Source of the DNA: Streptomyces sp. NBC_01591
GTDB lineage: Bacteria; Actinomycetota; Actinomycetes; Streptomycetales; Streptomycetaceae
Direction: 5' to 3'
Assembly (NCBI RefSeq): GCF_035918155.1
Contig: NZ_CP109327.1
Coordinates: 1,488,001-1,552,000, forward strand
Length of the DNA stretch: 64,000 nucleotides
Made by a program: the position numbers and the translations under genes. The notes under the pieces are model-generated. The model searched no databases, was not told the origin of the DNA, and worked only from the letters and a program-made list of their open reading frames with translations. Positions 44,773 to 51,883 of the stretch are shown piece by piece (within the stretch, counting starts at the first letter, position 1; every line of letters starts with the position of its first letter).

Positions 44773-44814
44773 AAGGGCGGGTGCGAGGCGCGACATGCGC
44801 CCGCACCCGCCCTT
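44773..44814 (+). terminator. Terminator after the MbtH-like gene
   Basis: A 13-base stem (AAGGGCGGGTGCG at 44773-44785 with CGCACCCGCCCTT at 44802-44814) 23 bases past the MbtH stop, ending in a short T run. Confidence 0.8.
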
Positions 44815-44846
44815 TCGCACGATGGCCGGCGGAGAGCAAAAAGAAT

Positions 44847-44885
44847 TCCCGGCAGGCATGGAGCGTGAACCCATGCCTGCCGGGA
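44847..44885 (-). terminator. Rho-independent terminator after the carbamoyltransferase gene
   Basis: A perfect 15-base stem (TCCCGGCAGGCATGG with its complement at 44871-44885) and a nine-base loop, 18 bases past the carbamoyltransferase stop. On the minus strand it is followed by ATTCTTTTT, a genuine U-tract. Confidence 0.88.
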
Positions 44886-44903
44886 GCCGGGCGGGGCGGG
44901 CGG

Positions 44904-45830
44904 TCAGTCCTGGACGCCGCGTACGCACCACTCCAGGACCGCCGCGGCGGCGGTCATCTTGTGGTGGGCCTGCCGCCAGGCCCGGCTCGACGGGCCGTCG
45001 AGCACCTCGTCGGTGACCTCCTCGCCGCGTACCGCGGGCAGGTCGTGCAGGAAGACGGTGCGTGGGCCGGCGAAGCGGTCCAGGAAGGCTCGGTTGATCT
45101 GGAAGCCGTCGAAGTCCCTGAGCCAGTCGGGGTTCTCCTTCGTCACGCCCATGGTCTGCCACCGGCTGGTGTACACCGCGTCCACCGGTCCCTCGACCTC
45201 GTCGGCCGACACGACCTGGCTCACCAGGGCCTTGCCGCCGCTGAGTTCGGCCGCCAGGTCCAGGGTCTCCTTGGGTACCTCGTACCCCCGCGGGCACAGC
45301 AGGGTGAGGCGCAGGCCGGGGGTGAGGGCGGCGGCGAGTGCGAGGGCCGCGCCCGAGCTGTTGCCCTCGCCGACGGCGAGCAGGTGCAGACCGTCGAGCG
45401 AGCCGAACTCCTCGGTCAGCGTGGCGAGATCGGCGATGGCCTGGGTCGGGTGCTCGTCCAGGCTCAGGGCGTTGACGACGGCCAGGTCCTCGCTGCTGCC
45501 GAGCCGGCGGATCTCCTCCACGTCCCCGTTGGTGCGTACGACGAGGGCGTCCAGGTACTGCCCGAGGACCCGGGCGGTGTCCTCGACCGTCTCGCCGGTG
45601 GTGAGCTGCAGCTCGTTCGGACCGAAGGTGATCACATCGGCGCCGAGGCGGGTCGCCGCGCTCCAGAAGGAAGTACGGGTCCGGGTCGAGGACTTGCGGA
45701 AGTAGAGACCGACCTGGCGTCCCGCCAGCGGCTTCGGCACGATGCCGTCGCGGCCGAACGAGGCGGCGCGCCGGACGATGTGGTCCAGCTCGGCGGGCGT
45801 GAGGTCGGCGAGGGAAATCAGGTTGCGCAT
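44904..45830 (-). CDS. Ornithine carbamoyltransferase-like enzyme with altered active site
   Basis: A 308-residue ATCase/OTCase-fold protein. The carbamoyl-phosphate motif STRTRTSF is at 48-55, HPTQ at 127-130, and YTSRWQTMGV matches the ornithine-type SMG loop. The nearly invariant HCLP of ornithine carbamoyltransferases is HDLP (262-265), so the catalytic Cys is Asp and the residue after STRTRTSF is Trp rather than Glu. Carbamoylation of another amine (such as a diamino acid) is plausible, as done by VioL-type enzymes in tuberactinomycin clusters (recalled). It lies 76 bases after a regulator gene. An ATG at 45848 would add six residues. Confidence 0.8.
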   Translation of the reverse strand: MRNLISLADLTPAELDHIVRRAASFGRDGIVPKPLAGRQVGLYFRKSSTRTRTSFWSAATRLGADVITFGPNELQLTTGETVEDTARVLGQYLDALVVRTNGDVEEIRRLGSSEDLAVVNALSLDEHPTQAIADLATLTEEFGSLDGLHLLAVGEGNSSGAALALAAALTPGLRLTLLCPRGYEVPKETLDLAAELSGGKALVSQVVSADEVEGPVDAVYTSRWQTMGVTKENPDWLRDFDGFQINRAFLDRFAGPRTVFLHDLPAVRGEEVTDEVLDGPSSRAWRQAHHKMTAAAAVLEWCVRGVQD

Positions 45831-45906
45831 GGGTGCGGTGCCTTTCATGAGGGCGGGAACGGGGTGGGCGACGGAACGGTGAACGGGGTGATGTGAGGGG
45901 CGGTCC

Positions 45907-47295
45907 TCACTCGCTCAGGGCGACGGCGAGAGCGGCGGGCACCGTCTCCTGCTCCGTCTCCTGCTCCGTCTCCTGCTCCGCGTCGAGCACCGCGCGGACC
46001 AGATTGAGCACGGTGAAGCCGACCGGGTCGCCCGCCGTGGTGGGGAGCCGGCGGATCAGGCCGCGGACCAGCAGGGCGTGCACGTCACGGGCGGTCCCGG
46101 CCAGGGAGGTGCCGCAGGCACGCGCGGCGCCGTCCACCGTCCACGGGTCCTCCAGCGTCGCCAGTGTGCGGAGCAGGGCGGCGGCCTGCGGGTCGAGCCC
46201 GGTCACGGCGGCGGTGAGCCGCTCGCTCAGGGTGGGGCCGGCGGCGGGATCGGCGGGCGTGACCCCGTCGAGCAGGACCAGCGGTGTGGTGCGGGCGATG
46301 TCCAGGAGTTGCTGGGGGGAGTACAGCAGCAGCCACGAGGCCGCGGCTTCCAGCGCCTGCGGCATGCCGTCCAGGGCCCGGCAGATATGGGCCACGGTGG
46401 TGACGACGGAGTCGGTGGGGAGGAAGTCGGGCCGCATGTAACTGACATGGGAGAGCGTCAGCTCGACGGCGTGCCGGTCCGCGACGAGGGAGCCGCCCAC
46501 CGCGTCGACGGCGAGATCGGCGGCGGTCGGCACCGCGAGTGGGGCCAGTGGCAGCAGCCGCCCACCGGGCAGCTGGACCGGCCGGTCGGTGGTGGTGAGT
46601 ATTTTCAGGCGCTCGCAGGCGCGCAGCAGACTCAGCAGGCGAGGGGTGACGGATGGTGACGGATCGTAACCATCCAGGACGATCAAGGTCGCCTTGGACC
46701 CTATGAGCGCGGCCAGTTCCTCGAATTCCTCACCGTCCCGGACGAGTGCGCGCACCCACCCGGTCACGGTCGACTGAGGGGTGCCGGGGGCCGATCCGGT
46801 GGTGTCGGCCGTGTTGTCCAGGGAGACCCACAGCACCGGAACCCGGTCCCTGGCGTGGATCACCGAGGCAGCCTCCTGGGCAAGCCGCGACTTTCCCGCT
46901 CCCGGCAGACCCACCAGAGTCAGCAGCCGCTCGTGATCCGTGCGCAACCGGGCTGTCAGCGCTTCCAGTTCCGGACGCCGTCCGATCAGCGGGCGCAGCG
47001 GAGGGGGTGGTGTGGCGAGGCCCGCTCCGTAGATGTCCTGGAAGACACGCCCCGCTGCCTTTGCATCGACGGCGAGTTCGAGCTCGACGCGCCGCGCGTC
47101 GCTCAGTCTCATGGCATTGGCGAGGAGCTTCAGCGTTTCCCTGCGCGGGTGCTGGACCCGCCCCAGTTCCAGGTCGCGAATGGCTCGTACGCTCACCGTG
47201 GAAAGTCCGGCGAGCTGTTCCTGAGTGAGTCCCGCCCGCCGGCGCGCATTCTGCAGCAGAACGTCGAGCCCGGGTGCGGGCTGGGAATTCATCAT
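45907..47295 (-). CDS. XRE-family HTH / NB-ARC ATPase regulator
   Basis: A 462-residue regulator. An N-terminal XRE helix-turn-helix (ARRRAGLTQEQLAGLSTVSV, then RAIRDLELGRVQ) is followed by an NB-ARC-type ATPase with P-loop LVGLPGAGKSRLA near residue 130 and a Walker B-like ATLIVLDGYDPS. A winged-helix-like region follows. There is no long TPR domain, unlike many relatives. The C-terminus carries a QETE repeat from a 12-base DNA repeat. The ATG at 47295 (or 47292) follows GAGGAG; upstream GTG use would add six residues. It is divergent from the SARP gene and leads into the carbamoyltransferase gene, suggesting cluster control. Confidence 0.85.
   Translation of the reverse strand: MMNSQPAPGLDVLLQNARRRAGLTQEQLAGLSTVSVRAIRDLELGRVQHPRRETLKLLANAMRLSDARRVELELAVDAKAAGRVFQDIYGAGLATPPPPLRPLIGRRPELEALTARLRTDHERLLTLVGLPGAGKSRLAQEAASVIHARDRVPVLWVSLDNTADTTGSAPGTPQSTVTGWVRALVRDGEEFEELAALIGSKATLIVLDGYDPSPSVTPRLLSLLRACERLKILTTTDRPVQLPGGRLLPLAPLAVPTAADLAVDAVGGSLVADRHAVELTLSHVSYMRPDFLPTDSVVTTVAHICRALDGMPQALEAAASWLLLYSPQQLLDIARTTPLVLLDGVTPADPAAGPTLSERLTAAVTGLDPQAAALLRTLATLEDPWTVDGAARACGTSLAGTARDVHALLVRGLIRRLPTTAGDPVGFTVLNLVRAVLDAEQETEQETEQETVPAALAVALSE
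45943..45978. repeat. Three 12-base tandem repeats in the regulator's 3' end
   Basis: CGTCTCCTGCTC is repeated three times without change (minus-strand codons for a QETE repeat). It keeps the reading frame, so unit gain or loss would only change the tail length. Confidence 0.9.
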
Positions 47296-47400
47296 TGTCT
47301 CCTCGGTCTCCACATGCTCAGAAAACGCAATGACCGGTTACCCGGCCGCCCAGGACTGTCCGGAACACACGGCCCGGACGGGGATCTTTCCGGTCCGCTC

Positions 47401-47427
47401 ACGCTCCGTATGCTCCGTACTCTCCGT
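47401..47427. promoter_or_regulatory. Three 9-base direct repeats in the divergent regulator promoter
   Basis: ACGCTCCGT, ATGCTCCGT and ACTCTCCGT follow each other directly in the 282-base gap between the two regulator genes. SARP regulators bind short direct repeats near promoters, so this could be an autoregulatory site, but the spacing differs from the usual 11 bases. The rest of the gap shows nothing I can name. Confidence 0.35.
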
Positions 47428-47577
47428 GGCAGCGAAGGCCTGCCGTCGATGAACAGCCTCCATCGAGCCATTCCCGAACTCTTCCCGGTGCAGTACCGCG
47501 AGTTCCTTCCGCCAGGGGCTACGATCGCCTCGCGCTGGGGAAGCGCTGCGGGTGCGCAGAGCTGAGGGGGAGGATGC

Positions 47578-50500
47578 GTGTCAACTACGGAAGAGTTTCG
47601 GCTGCGCTTCAACATTCTTGGCCCGATAGAGGGGTGGTCCAACGGGACGCGACTGCGACTGGGCGGTGTCATACAGGAGCGAGTTCTGGCCACTCTGCTT
47701 CTGGAGCCCGGAAAAGTGCTTCCGGTTTCCCGGCTGGTCGAGGCGGCCTGGGACGAGGAACCGCCGACGACGGCACCGCACCAAGTACGCAAGGCAGTTG
47801 CGGATCTCCGAAGACGGATACCCGGCGGTGCCGAAGTTCTCGTCACCGACGGACCCGGCTATCGCGTCGCCCAGGAACAATGCGAAATCGACGTGGCCGA
47901 ATTTGGCCTACTGATACGCAAAGCGAAGCTCGCTGCATCCGACGGCCGTACGGCCGAGGCCGCCGAGATATTGCGCGGCGCCCTCGCACTCTGGCGGGGA
48001 CCTGTTCTGTCGGGCGGCGGCGGTCCGGTCATCGAGGCGGCGTCGACCTCCATCGAGGAGCGCCGGCTGACCGCGGCGGAACAGCTCTTCGAACTCCACC
48101 TCGCACTCGGCGAGGCCGCCGAACTCGTCGTCGAACTGCGGGAACTGGTCCAGCAGCACCCCTTGCGCGAGTCCCTGCGCGGCCAGTTGATGATCGCCCT
48201 GTACCGGTCCGGGCGGCAGGCCGAGGCCCTGGACGAGTACGGCAAGGTGCGCGAGCTCCTCGCCGAGGAACTCGGCATCGATCCCGGCCCCAACCTGACC
48301 AAGCTGTACGAGGGAATCCTGCGGGAGAGCCCCGAACTGGCCGGACCCGAGCCGGCGGCCGCCCCGGTGGTGGCCGTGGCGCTGCCCGCGGAACCCCCCA
48401 GCACCCTCCCGTACGACCTCGCGGACTTCACCGGCCGGGACCGGGAACTGGCCGAGATCCTGCGTGGCGCCGAGGCCGGCGGCGAGCAGGGACCCCAGAT
48501 CGTGGCGATCGACGGCATGGGCGGCTGCGGCAAGACCTCGCTCGCGGTGCGCGCCGCGCACCGGCTCGCACCGGAGTACCCGGACGGTCAACTCCACATC
48601 GACCTGCGCGGATACACGCCGGGCGACCAGCCGGTAACCGCGGGCATCGCGCTCGACAGTCTGCTGCGGGCCGTCGGCGTCCCGGGCAACCTCATCCCCG
48701 ACGACGTACCCGCCCGCACGGCTCTGTGGCGTGCCACCCTGGTCGGCAAGCGGCTGCTGATCCTCTTCGACAACGCGGCCGACGCCGCCGCCATCCGTCC
48801 GCTGCTGCCCGTCTCCCCCGGCAGCCTCGTCATGGTCACCAGCCGGGCCCGCCTGGTCGATCTGGACGGCGCCCGGTGGATCTCCATCGGAGTGATGCCG
48901 CCCGAGGACAGCGCGATGCTGGTGGCCGAGACGCTCGGTGCCCAGCGCGTCGCCGCCGAGCCCGAGGCGGCCGAGGAGATCGCCCGGCTCTGCGGCCACC
49001 TCCCCCTCGCCCTGCGGATCGCCACCGCCCGGCTGCGCAACCGCCCGCGCTGGACCCTCCAGTACCTGGCGGAACGGTTGCGCGACGAGACCCGAAGGCT
49101 CGACGAGCTCAGCTCGGGCGCCCGCAGCGTCTCCGCCACCCTGCGCCTGTCCTACCAGGCCCTGGACGAGGAGTGCCGGAACGCGTTCTCGACGCTGGCG
49201 CTGCACCCGGGCAGCGAGATGGACGTCCACGCGGCCGGTGCGCTGCTCGGCTCCGGCGCCCGGGAGGCGGAGGACCTGCTGGAGATGCTGCTCGACGTCC
49301 ATCTCGTGCAGCAGCCGGAGATCGGCCTCTACACCTTCCACGACCTGGTCCGCAGCTTCGCGCACAGCCTGCTCGTCGAGTCCCCCGACGACTCCGAGGC
49401 GGTGGAGCGGCTGCTCGGCTACTACCTGACCGCCACCGAGGTGGCGTGCGATCTCCTCTACTCCGGGCGGCGCCGGCGCAGTACCGGTATCGAGCCCTCC
49501 ACGGCGGAACTGCCCGGCCTGGGCACCCCCGAGCAGGCGCGGAATTGGTTCCTGCGCGAGCAGAGCTCGCTCCTCGCGGCCGTCACGCTCGCCGAGCGCA
49601 GGGGGCACGACCGCTATGTGGTGTGCCTGGCCCGCAATCTCGTCTTCCAGCTCAACGACCTCGGGCTCCTGGAGGAGTTCGGCGAGCTGAGCCGGGTCGC
49701 GGTCGCCGCGGCCGGCCGGTTGCAGGACCTGGCACTGCTGGGAGTGAGCCTGTCCAACCTCGGCGTCGCCTGCTGGAAGCTCGGCCGTCTCTCCGAGGGC
49801 CTCGAAGCCGCCCGCAAGAGCCGGGACGTCGCGGTCCAGCTCGGCGACCTGCACACCCAGGCCCACAGCGAGAGCATCCTCGGCCAGTTCAACAGTCTGC
49901 TCGGCGACTTCTCCGCGTCCCTGGGCCACATGGAGACGGCGATCGCACACGAACGCGACCTGGACATGCCGCGCGCGGAGGCCGAGAGCCTGACCATCCT
50001 CAGCACGCTCTACGAACAGTGGGGGCGGTACGAGGAGGCTCGGGACGCGGCCCGGCGTTCGGCCGAACTGAGCCGGCAGCTGGGGCAGCACGAAGGACTT
50101 CCCGGAGCCATCACCGACCTCGCCTTCGCCCATGTCGGCCTGGGTGCGTACGAGGAGGCCGACCGCTGCCTGGCGGAGGCCCGCGCACTGTACGGGGACG
50201 CCGGCAACGAGGTGAACCTCGCGCTGACCCTGGCGTTGTCCGCCGATGTGGAGAACCGGCTGGGAAAGCCTCCCCGCGTCCCGGACCAGGCGGAGCTCGC
50301 CCTCGACTTGATGCGGACGAACTCCTCGCCCCTGCGCCGGGCCAAGGTGGAGAACGTGGTGGGCCGACTGCGCCGCCGGCAGGGCGACATGGCGGCGGCG
50401 CTCGCGCTGCACACCCATGCCCACGAGCTCGCCTCGTCCCTCAGCTATCGCATCGAGCAGGCCTACGCCCTCGCGGGCATGGCCGACGCCCTCGGGGACA

Positions 50501-50583
50501 CGCCGGACGCGGCGCGGTACCTGGCGGAGGCCGAACAGCTCTTCGCCGAGATGGGCGTTCCGGCGGAGCACCGGCGCAGCTGA
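47578..50583 (+). CDS. SARP-family activator with NB-ARC and TPR domains (AfsR-like)
   Basis: A 1001-residue regulator. Residues 8-100 form an OmpR-type winged helix, about 105-255 the bacterial transcriptional-activation domain (ending EELGIDPGPNLTKLYEGILR), 280-560 an NB-ARC ATPase (FTGRDRELAEIL; P-loop GMGGCGKTSLA near 315), and about 650-1000 helical TPR-like repeats. Such AfsR/RedD-type proteins activate antibiotic clusters. The GTG at 47578 has GGAGG upstream. It is transcribed toward the second NRPS operon but ends at a strong terminator. As the only SARP here, it is the best candidate for pathway-specific activator of one or both peptide operons. Confidence 0.93.
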   Translation: MSTTEEFRLRFNILGPIEGWSNGTRLRLGGVIQERVLATLLLEPGKVLPVSRLVEAAWDEEPPTTAPHQVRKAVADLRRRIPGGAEVLVTDGPGYRVAQEQCEIDVAEFGLLIRKAKLAASDGRTAEAAEILRGALALWRGPVLSGGGGPVIEAASTSIEERRLTAAEQLFELHLALGEAAELVVELRELVQQHPLRESLRGQLMIALYRSGRQAEALDEYGKVRELLAEELGIDPGPNLTKLYEGILRESPELAGPEPAAAPVVAVALPAEPPSTLPYDLADFTGRDRELAEILRGAEAGGEQGPQIVAIDGMGGCGKTSLAVRAAHRLAPEYPDGQLHIDLRGYTPGDQPVTAGIALDSLLRAVGVPGNLIPDDVPARTALWRATLVGKRLLILFDNAADAAAIRPLLPVSPGSLVMVTSRARLVDLDGARWISIGVMPPEDSAMLVAETLGAQRVAAEPEAAEEIARLCGHLPLALRIATARLRNRPRWTLQYLAERLRDETRRLDELSSGARSVSATLRLSYQALDEECRNAFSTLALHPGSEMDVHAAGALLGSGAREAEDLLEMLLDVHLVQQPEIGLYTFHDLVRSFAHSLLVESPDDSEAVERLLGYYLTATEVACDLLYSGRRRRSTGIEPSTAELPGLGTPEQARNWFLREQSSLLAAVTLAERRGHDRYVVCLARNLVFQLNDLGLLEEFGELSRVAVAAAGRLQDLALLGVSLSNLGVACWKLGRLSEGLEAARKSRDVAVQLGDLHTQAHSESILGQFNSLLGDFSASLGHMETAIAHERDLDMPRAEAESLTILSTLYEQWGRYEEARDAARRSAELSRQLGQHEGLPGAITDLAFAHVGLGAYEEADRCLAEARALYGDAGNEVNLALTLALSADVENRLGKPPRVPDQAELALDLMRTNSSPLRRAKVENVVGRLRRRQGDMAAALALHTHAHELASSLSYRIEQAYALAGMADALGDTPDAARYLAEAEQLFAEMGVPAEHRRS

Positions 50584-50665
50584 CGACCGCCCGCCGTCGC
50601 CTTACCCCGTAACAGCACGCGTGCACGCAGCCGCCCGCTCGGGCCCGCCCCGGGACGGACAGCGA

Positions 50666-50699
50666 CGAGCCCCGCACCGTGACTCCGGTGCGGGGCTCG
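50666..50699. terminator. Strong bidirectional terminator
   Basis: A perfect 13-base stem (CGAGCCCCGCACC at 50666-50678 with GGTGCGGGGCTCG at 50687-50699) and an eight-base loop between the convergent SARP gene and the repeat-protein gene (stops at 50583 and 50718). Confidence 0.85.
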
Positions 50700-50717
50700 C
50701 GTGTCGAGGCGGTGGGA

Positions 50718-51080
50718 TCACATGGTGGGGGACGTCGGGCCCTTGTCGTCATCGGTGCCATGGGTGCCGATCACCGTCGGACCCTTGTCGTCGGCGAGCA
50801 CATGGGTGCCGATCACCGTCGGGCCCTTGTCGTCATCGGTGCCCTGCGTACCGATGACCGTCGGACCCTTGTCGTCGGCGAGCACATGGGTGCCGATCAC
50901 CGTCGGGCCCTTGTCGTCGTCGGTGCCCTGCGTACCGATGACCGTCGGGCCCTTGTCGTCGGCGACAACCTGCTGAATGCTCCGGGAGTCGTGCGACTGC
51001 CCCGCCTCGACCGCTGTGCCGATACCGAAGGCCAGCGTCGCGGCGATGATCCCGAAGAGTCCAGCAAGCTTGCGTCCCAT
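50718..51080 (-). CDS. Small secreted protein of 14-residue tandem repeats
   Basis: A 120-residue protein with a signal peptide (MGRKLAGLFGIIAATLAFGI, cleavage likely after AVEA) and then five full 14-residue repeats and a partial one. Units alternate between DDKGPTVIGTQGTD and DDKGPTVIGTHVLA, with small changes; the end is DDKGPTSPTM. The repeats are strongly acidic and contain no Cys. I know no family of this kind. It sits alone between the SARP gene and an unknown gene, at the junction of the two NRPS regions. It could be a surface or metal-binding repeat protein or a processed peptide precursor; none of these is shown. Confidence 0.75.
   Translation of the reverse strand: MGRKLAGLFGIIAATLAFGIGTAVEAGQSHDSRSIQQVVADDKGPTVIGTQGTDDDKGPTVIGTHVLADDKGPTVIGTQGTDDDKGPTVIGTHVLADDKGPTVIGTHGTDDDKGPTSPTM
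50737..50946. repeat. Five 42-base tandem repeats
   Basis: Units start at 50737, 50779, 50821, 50863 and 50905, with a partial sixth at 50947. Alternate units are more alike (84-base super-repeat), so growth was probably by doubling. They encode the 14-residue protein repeats of the secreted protein. Confidence 0.92.
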
Positions 51081-51219
51081 GTCCCGCCCCTAAGTGGTGT
51101 TTGTGAGGTTCTGCGGTGTTCCGCTTCCCGACACCACTGATGTTGCTGATCGGCGTTCCCGGTCCGTTCCTGCCCCGATACCGCCTCCGGGAACTGCCGC
51201 GGGAACCGGACCGGCACCG

Positions 51220-51606
51220 CTATTCCACGTCGAGCTGACAGGCGGCGACGCGGGGGCCCAGCGGGGTGAGGACCACGCGCGTACGGGCCGTTCCCGACTC
51301 ATGACCGGCCAGGTCGAGCAACGACCTCACCAGGGAACGGAGCACCGCGCGTTCCGTCTCGTCCAGGACCGCCAGGCCGGCGTCGTCCCCGGGCGGCCAC
51401 TCCACGATCCCGGCCACCGTGTGCATGCCGTTCTCGGTTCTGGTCTCGACGCTGAGCTGGGGCCCCTCCCAGGACTCCGGCGCGGTGTACGGATGGGACT
51501 GGACACCGGACGCCACACGCTCGGCCCACCGCTCCACGGTGGACAGGTCCTGGAGGGCCTGGCGCAGTTCCGTCCCGTCGGGCGAACGATCCCTGGGGTC
51601 CTTCAC
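51220..51606 (-). CDS. Hypothetical protein
   Basis: A 128-residue cytoplasmic protein from a GTG at 51606 with AAGGAG seven bases upstream. The frame is open another 260 bases but without a matching start. It begins VKDPRDRSPDGTELRQALQD and ends RTRVVLTPLGPRVAACQLDVE. It has a long helix, then a mixed alpha/beta part, and no known motif. It precedes the repeat-protein gene by 139 bases (that gap has the 8-base inverted repeat AGTGGTGT/ACACCACT). Function is unknown. Confidence 0.6.
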   Translation of the reverse strand: MKDPRDRSPDGTELRQALQDLSTVERWAERVASGVQSHPYTAPESWEGPQLSVETRTENGMHTVAGIVEWPPGDDAGLAVLDETERAVLRSLVRSLLDLAGHESGTARTRVVLTPLGPRVAACQLDVE

Positions 51607-51692
51607 GTGAGTACTCCTTCTGCAGACAACTACAGAACGACCCTTGCCTTCCCGGCTCCCGGTTCCCTCCCGAATCGTTCCCGCTTTCTTCC

Positions 51693-51717
51693 CGTTCCCG
51701 CGTTCGCCAAGGGAACG
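51693..51717. promoter_or_regulatory. Candidate operator upstream of the second NRPS operon
   Basis: In the 205-base gap before the second NRPS operon, GTTCCC occurs three times (51662, 51677, 51694), and CGTTCCC (51693-51699) pairs with GGGAACG (51711-51717) as an inverted repeat. This is a plausible regulator site, but the call is by eye only. Confidence 0.3.
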
Positions 51718-51811
51718 CAGCGGTAATCGGTCGCCGCATGATGCCCCCGTTCGATTCAGACAGGGATCCGTGGTGATCCGCAGAGGACGCGAAATCCTGG
51801 GGGATTGAGGC

Positions 51812-51883
51812 GTGGCAACCAAACCATTCGACAGCTCCGGCACGACGTGCCGGACGTCGGTGCACAAGGGATCCGGATCCTGA
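51812..51883 (+). pseudogene. Short ORF resembling a truncated MbtH gene / coupled leader ORF
   Basis: A 23-codon ORF from a GTG at 51812 (GAGG upstream) reads MATKPFDSSGTTCRTSVHKG and ends SGS. Its first residues resemble the MbtH start MATNPFEDSQG, but the rest does not. Its stop overlaps the ATG of the MFS gene (TGATG, 51881-51885). It may be an internally deleted MbtH gene kept as a leader whose translation feeds ribosomes to the MFS start. Confidence 0.45.

Noticed and set aside
47574..50612. Two long frames overlapping the SARP gene (plus strand 47574-50612, minus strand 47908-50571)
   Set aside because: Their products are Arg/Pro-rich or low-complexity and lack motifs, whereas the frame 47578-50583 has the full SARP/NB-ARC architecture.
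50737..50975. CRISPR-like regular repeats
   Set aside because: The 42-base units are contiguous with no spacers and encode an in-frame protein repeat behind a signal peptide.
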